From Pomacea canaliculata (lineage: Eukaryota; Mollusca; Gastropoda; Architaenioglossa; Ampullariidae): 64,000 nt of DNA. Positions 38,901 to 50,900 of this stretch are shown one piece after another. Below the pieces are notes generated by a model. The model made no database searches and had not been told where the DNA came from. It was given only the letters and a program-made list of their open reading frames with translations. The position numbers and the translations under genes were made by a program. Numbering within the stretch: position 1 is the stretch's first letter; every line of letters starts with the position of its first letter. The stretch spans positions 44,308,296 through 44,372,295 of the forward strand of contig NC_037590.1 in NCBI RefSeq assembly GCF_003073045.1, given 5' to 3'.

Positions 38901-41900
38901 AGATGTCAAGAATGTATAGTGATGCATTCATGTTGTCAAGGCTACAGCCAATGGGTTAAGTGGGACCATGTGTTAATTAGGTGTATTTGTGGATAAATGG
39001 GAAGTCACAGTCATTACAAGACCAATCTTTACGCAGATTTTAGAAAATGGTATCTTGCATTGAGCCTAACCTAATTATTAGGAAAAAAAAATTGCATGGA
39101 ACTCAACGTTTAACTGTGCTGTTTCAGTAACTCATCTTTGTGATGATGTCAAGGCAGAATTTGTGTGGAAAAGGTAAGCACATGCATACATATGGGAATG
39201 TTGCTTTCTAAAAATTAACAGCACTGTAGCTTGTATCTATGCACATCTATTAGAGAGCACATGTACTTAAAAGATTTAACTTTTGACTTAAAAAGCTTAA
39301 AAAAGTAAACTTATGTGAAATTAAGCATCTCTACAATAATGGGAAAAATCCATTCCTTGCTCTGTTGACATATTTTTACTTTACTATCTAGCATGAATCT
39401 ATGGGAAAGGTATTCTGAATAGAAATCTGCTATAAGCCTGGAATAGATATTTACCTAATTTTCTTCCTCTTGGCAGGAATCGACTGTTTAATCACTTGGC
39501 GTGTTTTGTATTGTATCATCACTGTATTGAGGTGAGGTCTGTTTCTAATCTTTTGTAGATAGGCTTTAAATAAATGTTTTGTTTTGTTTTTTTGGGTTTT
39601 TTTGTGTGTGTTTTTTTTTTTTTTTTGACTTATTAAGATTTAGCTTCTTTTTAATTTTTCTTCGTTGTGCTTTTTTCTACTCTCTGTTTTTGTCCCATAG
39701 AAATTTTGATTTTTTTTAAAAATCTAGCAATACTCTAAACACTGAATGTAAATAGATTCTTTTTTGTGCATTTTTAGAATCCTGTGGCGACAGTGGTAGA
39801 TGTAAACAGCAAGAGCAAAAATAAATGGCGCCCAGTTGCACTAGATACTGTGGTAAGAAATACCTTATACAGATACTCCTTTCTTTATATTTTGTTTATG
39901 CACATTAGAGTGTGTTTGCACAAGTGACAGACTACGGGATTGAAGATAAAACAATTATGGTTATGGTCACTTTAAGTATTTTACAAGCTTCATAATTTGA
40001 CCAAAATGAGTTCATAAAGTAGATTTTAACGTACACATATCTTTGGTGTGCTCACTTGTAGCCCATGGGCTTTGTCTTATCAATAATAACAGTTCTTTTT
40101 ACTTTAGCTCTTTATTACCTCCTTCCTCCATCACTACTGGTGTTTACTAGAGCATTTTATGCTGAAGGTGAAAATTTATGAAGTTACATCTGATACCCCA
40201 AAATTCTCCAGCACATGTTGATTTTTTGTGGGTTGGCATTCTGTTATTTTCTGCTGGCCAACATCTCAGCATTTCTTTTTTATGCGCAGGAAATGGAGAA
40301 GCTGGTCTCACGCAAGCTTCATATCAATGCCAAGGAGACCATGCGTGTTGCCGAGAAACTGTACACACAAGGATTTATCTCCTACCCTCGCACTGAGACC
40401 AACATTTTTCCAAAAGACCTTGATCTTGTTCCTCTTGTTACAGAACAGGCACGTGATCCAAACTGGGGAGGTGAGCATATATCTGTTAGAAGGAGCACCA
40501 CTTGAAAAAGAACAAAACTTGAAACACCTGTGATATCTGAGTTTATTGATGCTACTCATAGCATTCCTACTTTGCAGTATTAGCTGCTTTGGTACTTGAT
40601 GTGGAAGTATCCTGTCTCAACGAGACTAAAGAGTTGAAAATACAAACACTAGGTACTTACATAGTCTGTGGGTCTTTTTGATTAGAAAGGATCACTTTGA
40701 GTCAAAGGTATGGGAATTGGCATTTTTATGCCATGCTTGCAACTATGGCTGCATCACAGCAAAGCAGGATGTTCTAGATACAACTACAAGTGCCAAATGC
40801 AGAAAAGGAATAATGTTGCTTAAGGTGAAATCGGAACACAGGATAGATGATAATTCTCACTCTATTGGTGGCAGGTTAACCATCTCATCATTAGACTGTG
40901 TTCATTATGTAAGGAATTTTTTTCACTAGAATCTAACTTAAAAGGTCAACTTGCTCTTGGTGTAATTAAAAGAATCTGTTTTTGTTTTTTTTTTTAAATG
41001 AATGGTTTAATTTTGTCTGACCTTTTTTGTTGTCTTTTTTTTTTTTATAACAGAATTTGCTCAACAAGTTTTGCAGCAAGGGCCTCATCCTAGAAATGGT
41101 AACAAGACGGACAATGCTCATCCTCCCATACACCCTCTTAAGTACACCAATCAACTCCAGGTAGTTATTTTTTTTTTATATTTTTCCTTCTTTCCCCTCA
41201 TCTTCCACCAGGCAGGTGCTGATAGAGAATCCTATATGTTCCCTAACTGTGAAGATGGATGTCAATTTTTTCAACAAGATTTTGAGTTTTCTGGATGGGA
41301 AATCCTGATTCCATTAATTTTTATAATTCACACATTCATACACTCAATTCTTCAAATCATTTAGGGAAGGAATTAATGGCAGACTCATTACATTTATATC
41401 TATTCGTCTGTAAATTTTCAGGGCAATGAGCAGCGTATATATGAGTTCATTGTGCGTCACTTCCTTGCCTGCTGTTCACAGGACGCTCAAGGCCATGAGA
41501 CAGTTGTGGAAATAGATGTTGCTGCAGAGCGTGTATGCATAAAATTACCTAAGGCGTTTTTGTTTGTTTGGTCTTTTTTTTTTTTTTTAACCCTTATTAA
41601 AATCCTAGTGTCAAACCTTTTGCTGTGATAAGATTTTGTAAATAGACTTCGCTATTGTGCAAAGTATGTTCACAGCAAGGCTTAGCATGAGCAGTGGGCT
41701 ATTAGTAGCAGTCTAAGTAGTTTGGACTGTTGGAGAGGAACGCAGGTGGATTGTGAGTTCAGAGTTTTTCCTAAATTTAGCATTATTATTTGGCTTAGTC
41801 TTTTATTGTCAGTCAGAGGTTTGGGAATGCCTTTGTTTTAATATTTTGAAATTGCAACATTTGAACTGGTTTAAATCACCTTTTGCTGACAATTAATTTT

Positions 41901-44900
41901 AGCTCTGATAAGTTATAATTATTTTGTATGTGTGTGGCTGTAGTTTAGTGCACAGGGACTGATGATCCTGGCTAAAAACTACCTGGAAGTGTATCCCTAT
42001 GAAAGATGGAATGCCAAGGTTAGTGTTTCTTCTTCGTATTGTACTGGATGACATGACTATGTAGAGATCACCCTCTATAGCAGACCTGGGCAAAGGCCCG
42101 CCCGCCAGTATATATACTATATATACAGTATTGGATAAAACTGAGTTAACTATATTAGTCCGGCCCTCTAAAACCATCCCAATTTCTCATGCGGCCCCGT
42201 GGGAAAATTAATTGCCCACCCCTGCTCTAGAGCTACCTCAAATCCAGCTGTCCAAACCTGTCAAAATGTCTTTCTTCTAGTACTTACCAGATGACATGAC
42301 AGCTAGCTCCCTACCCCCACCCCCACCCCACTTCAGTGGTTTCCAGACTCACTCCAGGTGAAAAACAAACGTGACAGGTTTTGTGGTGGAACGTTACAAA
42401 CAGGTACAAGCTTTTGTTCCAGAGCCTTTCAAGGCAGCTTTCATGGGAGTGGGGGGGGGCTGAACTGAATTCATATACTAATGTTCTGTGGTCGTTTGAC
42501 CGGAACAGTTTTGGACAGCTGGATTTGAGGTAGCTAGAGGGTGATCTCCACATAGTCATGTCATCTGGTTAGTACTCGAAGAAAGAAGTTTTACCACTAA
42601 AAATGGTATTTTTATATAATATATTAGAAAGACCCCAAAACAAAAATGTATTTGCCGGTGGGACTTGTTGTCCAGTAATATATTAAGCCACATTGTTATA
42701 GGAACACATTTTCATGAATTAAAACATTTATGGCCATTTGATCTTTGAGATCAGTTTCATCTAAATAAATTTTCTTTGCCATTTTATCTAATTTATATGC
42801 AGTAATGATTTATATAGTTATTCCTTTATAGGAAAAGTATCAGTGTGCATGCATGTGTTTGTGAGAAAGAAAGAAAATGGGGTGGGTGTACTTTAAGGTT
42901 GATCTGTACATGTACATCCATGTACATTTATCTGTATATGGTTCATGTTTGCATAGTGTTCAGCATTTGCAAATTTATTTCAGCAAAATGCCAAGTTAAT
43001 TTAATGAAACAGCATTTCAGCTAAAAACTAAATTTATGCTTTTTCTTAGCTGCACATCTCATGACCATTTCTTGATTGGTGGATATGTTTCAGGAAATTC
43101 CCCTTTATTGCAAAGGTGACAAGTTTGATCCATCCACCATAGAGGTGATACTTAGTGACTTAAATCAGTTCTTTTCTTCTTATTATTTATTATTCTTTGT
43201 TTTCCATGCCAAAGTGCAACTTATTGCATTCTATGACACTCTACTGGTTACAAATCTCAAAATATTTAGCACACTAGTAATAATAGCAGCCTTTTTCTTG
43301 CACAAAGACTTGGCAGACTATTGTCTCCACATTCAGCCTTCTCCAGCACTTGTTCTCGAATGCCTGGATTCTTCTCTCTTTTTTGACAAGCAGAGTCCAC
43401 ATTTTATGTTTGTCTGTGTATCTCCATCTCCCCCTTCCCCTTCCAGACCTTAGGACACACATTTAGATTTATATGTATGCACGTATATAACCTATTATAA
43501 CTATGGTGGAAAGTCAGCTTATTTGTGATTAGGAGTTTCTTCAAAGTGGTTTAGCCAGTTAAAGGCTAAGCTTCTTAACCATGCTAACATAATTGAAATG
43601 CAAGAGAAAGGGAGAACTGCAATTGTGACGTGTGTGGCCATAAACATTAATATCCACTATTATCTTGGCTTGCCATGGCATGTCATATCTGCACTTTACA
43701 AATGTGAATGGAAACAAAAGACAGGCCAGTTTTGGTAAGAAGATATCAGTCTTTAGGGTGGCCGTTGTAAGTGTTGAGATGTCCTTGCAGAAGATATCGA
43801 TCTTTGAGGTGGTTACTGTAAGTGTTGAGATGTCTTTGGGGTGGAGTTCCTCTGCTAGTAGGACACAGAAGACATTAATTCTTGACATTTTCTATTTTGC
43901 TGGCTGTCTCTGCTTCCTCTCTTGCTCACTCATCTTTTTTGTATCTAAATCCACACAGAATATGTGTCCTACATCTTCTTACATTTGTCAGAATAGAAAG
44001 CAGGCCAAATGAAGTGATTGAAAAGTACATACACACACAAAACCAAAAAGCACCCAGGCAGCTTTAGAGTTTGCTCTGGCCATTGTCACTAGCAAAGTTA
44101 TTTTGGTACATGCCTAATGTGGAACTGATGAGTATTCTCCTGTAGAACAGAAATTTCACATGCAGAGAAAGACAAGCATCTCACAGAGGACTGAGCTGCA
44201 TGAGTACTAAGAGTTTTAGTCCCCGTGTGTGAAGCTGCCCATAAGTTTGAATTGATCCAGTGAGAAATTTATGTAATGTGTGCAACAATATCAATGCAAT
44301 TGCAGTCCACATGCAAAATGGTGTTTTTAGTTACCATAGATGTTATGTTATAGTTACGTGGACTAACAGCACCATTAGTACTAGGTTTCTTTTTTTTAGT
44401 AATGAGAAGAGCAACTATCACTTAAATATTGATAATTGCATGGGCACATGCAGATTACAAATGAGCTTTTTTGAACTCTTATTTATGACAACCCAGATGG
44501 TTGCTGGTGAAACTTCGCCACCCTCATTGTTGACAGAAGCTGACCTCATTGCTTTGATGGAAAAACATGGCATTGGTAAACCATTATTCATCATTTGCTG
44601 CATATTAAGCTGCAAAAAGTACATTTAAGCAAATTAGAGGCATTTGTCACACTCTGTTCAGCAACAGCAACACTAACAAATAATTTAATTCTTAACATGA
44701 ACAGAACAAAAATTTCCAACTGATAGATTTTTTTTTTTTTGTTGGGGGAGGGGGGCAACAATTTTTCTGTATTTTTTGCGTAGGGACAAGTTGATAAATG
44801 CAAGGCAGTTTTTTTTTTCTAATACCAGAGTGTGACACATACATTATTATAATAACAACAAGCAATGCTGTGTCAACAGGTACTGACGCCACACATGCTG

Positions 44901-47900
44901 AACACATTGAGACCATCAAAAGTCGTATGTACGTTGGTCTGCGACCTGATGGACGATTTGTACCAGGACATCTTGGCATGGGACTAGTGGAAGGTTGGTT
45001 TAAAAGAATACACTTGCAATCAATTTTTCTGTTGTACGTGATGATAAATGATTATTCTTCTGGATCTCAAATACTAACTTTTAATGGCATGTCCATTGTT
45101 TATGGACAGGCTATGACCAGATGGGATATGAAATGTCGAAGCCACATCTTCGTGCAGAGCTGGAAGCAGACTTAAAGGCGTATGTTAAAATTTTTTTCTG
45201 AGAATTTTATGTGGTCTTTTTCATAATTTTGTAATTTGTATTATTATTTCATTAAAACATTATTTATTTGTTTTTCAGAATTTTTTTTAAATATGCCTAC
45301 AAAATGTTTTTTATTTTGAAGAAAATGTCTTTTTTCATTTATTTACTGTCCTACTGTATCTTGACATACAAGAAGGGAGGAGATATCAGTTTGTCTCCAC
45401 TTTCTTTCGTGGTCCTTTGTTTTTTCAAGTTGGGCACCTCAAAAAGTAGCTGTTAATACCCCATGCACATTGCCATTTAATGTCGTGCAAAAATGAATAG
45501 CCTAGATTTTCTGCTAGATCTTGTAGCCCTCTAAGCCATGTCTATAGTAATGTATTTCTGTAGTGGTTAATTTCTGAAACTGCCATTTGTATATTTTTTT
45601 GAAAAATTATTGTATGTGTGCATGCATCTATGTGCAGTATTTCTGAAGGAAGAAAACAGAAGAATGGTAAGTTTTTCTGAAGTTTTCATATGACCAGTTT
45701 TGCTTGCCACAAAACTTTTTTACCTATAAAATTATATAGACTGATTTACACTGTTTATTCTTGATGTGACACAAAAATATCCATATCATTGAAAGAAAAT
45801 ATAGTTTATTAGTCAGACATAAAATCCTAAAATAACACTTCTTATGTGAATTCTCTTTTTGTGAATATTTCCAATGGACACAGTCTTGAAAATATCAGTA
45901 TTTTCTATACTTTGGCTATATAAAACACACCTCTTTGTAAATATAAGAATCCATTGTTACAGATGTATTGGTGCAGCAAGTGCAGAAGTACAAGGATGTC
46001 TTCATTGAGGCCTGTCGCCAGGTGAGTTGTTGCCACAAACATAAATTAATCATTCATAGAGAATGGGACTCACCATTCTTCAAAAAATTAAAAAAAAATG
46101 CTCAAGCAACATAATGCCAGAGAAAATACCTCGTGCTTCTTTAATATAACTCTGGGTGTCCGAAATACTTCCAGAAAATAGAAGTGGTGAATGGAAATTT
46201 TGTGGAAGTCAAAAATGGATGAGATGTTTGAAAAACTCTAAACATATTAAGATGGTGAAATAGTCATTGAGAGAAGGGATTGGGAAAATATGGTCTTGAT
46301 CTGAAATGACCTGCTGACTTAATCACTAAAAAGACATCTAATGACAGGCCCTGAAGCTAGATGAAGCACTCTCTCAGTATCTTGGGCAAGCACAGACCTA
46401 TACTCCACATCCAGGTCAGAGATTTGATTTTTTTTTTTTAACGATGATTATTTCATATAATTCCTTTTCTTATGCTTTATTTGCAGCATGTACTGAGTTG
46501 CTTGTATGTCTGTATCTGGGTAGGGCTGTGATGGATATTGTCACAATCAAATATCTGAACTGTTAGCATTGTAAAAATAATAACTGTTGTAGCTCTAATA
46601 TGAGCAAGTACTAATTTAAAACTGACCAGTCACTTATGTCTTTCACTTGTTCATACTAGTAAGGGGTGTCTTGCTTAACCTGCTGCTTTAAGGTTGAAAG
46701 GAGACCAGATGTATCTGATTCAGCACACTTTGATAGTGTATGAATGCTGTACCCCATCTCCCAACAAACCATTTTGTCAGCCTCCCTTTTATGTCTTTAT
46801 ATCAAGTCTGCACACATCCTGCAGAACAACATTCATCTTGCAGTATTCACCATTCTCTTCCCTTCACTAATGCATCTCAGTCAAACAGCATCTTTGTAAC
46901 TTTGCATCACAGACCCAGCCATACTCTGAAAACTGATTGCTGTCTAAAATTTCCCCACCCTTCCCTATACATGCTTCACAAACAAAGTAACTGCACTTGG
47001 GAACTAAGTCAGCAATGCAGTCCATAACAAATACTGTTGAGCATTTTCTAAATGGTCAAATAACAAAAAATAGAGGCTTATGAACACCTTGGCCTTTAAA
47101 GCATCTTCTCATCGATATCATACTTACGTTTTTAAAGAAACATTTTTTTGTAACAAAGTTTTTTTGTTGCTGAAGCTGTTCTGTCCATAAAATAAAAATG
47201 TTTGTGATTAGCCCCAACTGCCAGTGTTGTGAAGCCCTGTCCTCACTGTGGTCACAACCTAACTTTGAGAACAAAGAAAAATGGTAAAGGGTGAGTCACG
47301 AGTATTTTGCACAACCTTGCTTTTAGCTACATAATTTCTACCGTGCATTGTTCCACAGACTAATAGTTGTCCTTGAACATGTTTATGATATGATTATCTC
47401 CCTGTAGAGAAGTTCCATTGTTCTTTGAGTTTATACTTAACCTCACCTTAATATTGCTGGTGTACCGTGTTTTGGTTCTACATAATAGCTCATCATAATT
47501 GATAATTCTTCTACGTACTCTACCAGATAACGTGACTATATGGAGATATTGCCCTCTAGCCACCCAATTCCTGCTGTCCACTCCCATTGGCCAGGGATGG
47601 CCAATGAGCAGAAAGAACACAATATCAGCCAACTCCACTATTCCTTTCTGCCTGGCTGGCTGGTGAGTACACCTCCCCAATTTCTTTCCCAGCTTCTACT
47701 GCATTGGTCTTATGTTTTTGCTACATTGCTATATGCTGGATTTGTGGTGAGAAAAAGGATCCTTACACTACTTGTAGTGTGGCAAGTCTCTGCAAACTCT
47801 TATTTGCTGTCTTCTGCTTGCCATGTGACTTTTGCTACCTCTGGTCTGAGGATAGTTAAGTACATGTGGTAAGATATGAACTGCAACCTGCTTCTTTGTG

Positions 47901-50900
47901 ACAGTTTTTTCAGCGGTTAGAGTGTCAGATTCATGCCCTGTCCTCTGAACTTGCCTGTCTGCAGTTTTGGACTGATGGCTTGATCACACATCTTACCCAC
48001 CCAGGATTTTTGTCCAAGAATCAGTTACCATTGCTTGACCCACAGGATGACATCTAGTGATCTTAAAAGGCTTCGGGATGAGTCTTGCACATTTACTACA
48101 AAAGATTGGCCTAAGCAGAAGCTGATCATACCTGTTCTTATCTTTGCAGGAAGGAAACGCTGGGTAGATGAATTTTGGGTGGATAAAAAAGAGTTATCAG
48201 GGCAGTATACATGGTTCTATGTCCACAGATGGAATCTCTAGTTCAAGCTAGGGCATATGAGTTTCGAGCTATAACTACTAGCCTAGTCTGTTCTAAAAAT
48301 GTAGTCTTTAAAGGCATCATTCAGGCTGGTTCCTGATTCTATGCTTGCCAGGTTCTACCTGCAGCTCACTCTCTCTGGACATGGTCAGTAATGCCTCAGC
48401 AGCTCAGCATGTCACGTGTCAGCTTCTCAGAAGTTCACTCTGAGGCAGCCTTTGGTCGGCAGCTTCTCAGTAGCTTACTCCTAAAGCTCAGCTGGAATTG
48501 AGCTTTTTTTTTTTTTTGGCTGCTGAGGCAGTAGACTACATCCTGTATTGGCAATGACTCCACTTTTACTTTTTATTTATTCTCCATATAGTCATGTCAT
48601 CTGGTAAAGTACTAAAAAGAAATATCATTTTTGGTAGTAAAAGTTCTTTCTTTGAGTACTTACCAGTTCACATGACCACTAGCTCTTTACTGCCTCTGCT
48701 GTTGGGCCCTTCTCATCCTCCACAAAAAAGTGGAGAGGTGTACTTACCAGCCAGACAGGAAGGAATGAAGGGGATCAGCTGGCTATTCAGAAGTGCACAG
48801 GAATTGGGTAGCTATCTCCATATAGTCATATCATCTGGTAAGTACCCGAAAAACAGAAAATTTACCGTATTAAAAATGGTATTTCTCCATAATTCACTTT
48901 TTGTATGTTGGGATTTAGGTCTCAGCCTGTGAGAATACAGACTAAACTTGTCTTAATGTGCCGAGAGTTTGTACCATCATAACTGGTTTTACACCTCACA
49001 CAATCTGTCAGTCCACTTTAATAATAGCTTACCAATCTGTATGTCAATGCAATGCTTTATCTTTCCAGCTATTACATTGGATGCAGCAACTACCCTGAGT
49101 GTCGCCACGCACTCTGGTTACCAGACTTTGTTCTGGAGGCTGATGTGGACTCTGAAATCTGCCCAACAGTTAGTTAGAATTTTACTCTTCCATTTGAAAA
49201 AATTATAATTAAGTTACATTTTTTTAAGTAATCAGTTGCAAGTATTAAGTATTTTACATTTTTAAACACATTCAGCACTCAGGCTCCTGTTTTAAATTTC
49301 TCCCTTCTGCAAATTGCAGCTCTATTAAAGTGCTACAAAATGCCTTTCAAATTCTGTCAATATTGAGTAATAGGACAAATGTACACTTACCTTGCATACC
49401 CATGAGGTATTACACACACACAACACAACGCTCGACGACATCTTTTTCTGCTTCAAGTGACATGTAACAAATGACGCACACAAGATGTCAGACACAAGAC
49501 ACCATACACGAAACAATACAAGACCTACCACAACTCACTACAATTGCAACTCAGAGATAAAGACAAAATTAGAAAAAGTCTCTCATTGCTAGACTTTCTG
49601 ACTGCAGGCTTTATCAAATTGTATATGTTGGCCAGCACTTTTTAGCAACAAATGTACATGCAGGCCAGCACTTTTTGGCAGCAAGTGTATGCTAGTATGT
49701 CTGTGACAGTGCCAACCAGGACCAGTCCACCTTCTCCGATTCCGTTTTCGTCCTGGAAGTGTACCACCAACCATTCCAAATAAGTGAGTAAAACTGAGAG
49801 ATTAACAAAGATTCAATTGTTCTTCAAGAAGCAGCAGTTTACATAAAACAGCTATCTGGAAATTTAAATAGAGTGAGACATCTTTACTGTACTCAATAAG
49901 ATTTCATCAGTTATAGTTTCCTCAGTTTTATAATAACTGTTGAAATTAACATGATAATGATTATCAGATCAAGATTTTCCTTTACATTCTACACCCAAAC
50001 CTGCTCCTCAACATTTTTTTTTATCCTTATATGCTTTGAGAACTATTGCTTAGGAATGGAAAGAATTAAATATGAGAGATAAAATATATGGCTATTTTCA
50101 GCTTCACTGGGTGTGTTGGAGGCTGTGATGAAATGTTGTCAGAGACTCTTGGAATCACGCGGTCTTTAGGTACTTACAACAGAGTCGCAGGAAATACCAA
50201 TAACAGTGTCCACAGAGGAACTGGGTGTGGTACAGGCACACCCAATGCAAGGTCTCTGTCAACCATACCTAACCCCACTGTGTTTGCAACATCACAAACA
50301 CCACCTGCTGATAGAAACAACCAGAGAGCTAGAGGGAACCCTGCAGGCCGCATACCTCTTGGGTTAATGGATGCCAATGCCCAGAACAGAGAAAGAGGAC
50401 AGCAAGGATCAGCTGCACGATCTACTATGGCTCCGGACTCCACCATCGTCTGCAGCTGTGGACATAACGCAAGACTTTTTACTGTGCGGAAAGAAGGTCC
50501 AAACACAGGTGGGGAAGTCGGTCTCATGATTGTTTTTGCGTAGATCAGCGGTTCTCAACCTTTTACTTGTGACTCCCCCCTGATGAACAAAGGTACTTCT
50601 GCACGCCCCCCTTAGCCAGCTAATTTCACTAATACTGGTATAAGAAACTTTTAAAAAATGACCACCTTCGCGCCCCCTTGTAAGCATGTCGCACCCCCCA
50701 CCCCCACGCCTGGGGGGGCACGCCTCACAGGTCAAGAACCACTGGCGTAGATGGTCACTCTAAGATTTTTGGGTTTGTGCTTGACACATAGTTGAATACT
50801 GCAAGACTCTGGTGATGAATCATTGGGGCCCAGATTCCCAGTCCTTTGTTTGGTTATCTAGTGTAGAGAACTAGTGAATAATGACCATCTAACAATCAAC

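Larger units (their letters stand above)
42035..42600. mobile_element. Foldback (long inverted repeat) element in TOP3A intron 14
   Basis: The left end (GATGACATGACTATGTAGAG then ATCACCCTCTA) pairs with the right end (GGGTGATCTCCACATAGTCA then TGTCATCTGG), and the arms continue inward: AGCTACCTCAAATCCAGCTG on the left against CAGCTGGATTTGAGGTAGCT on the right. A hAT MITE interrupts the left arm. The core contains another end-like sequence (near 42270), a polypyrimidine stretch and a copy of TOP3A exon 7. Family not recognised. Confidence 0.75.

Noticed and set aside
48151-48241. Exon-like stretch after TTTGCAG in TOP3A intron 22
   Set aside because: Inserting it would split the four-Cys zinc finger; exons 22 and 23 already join in phase and complete it.
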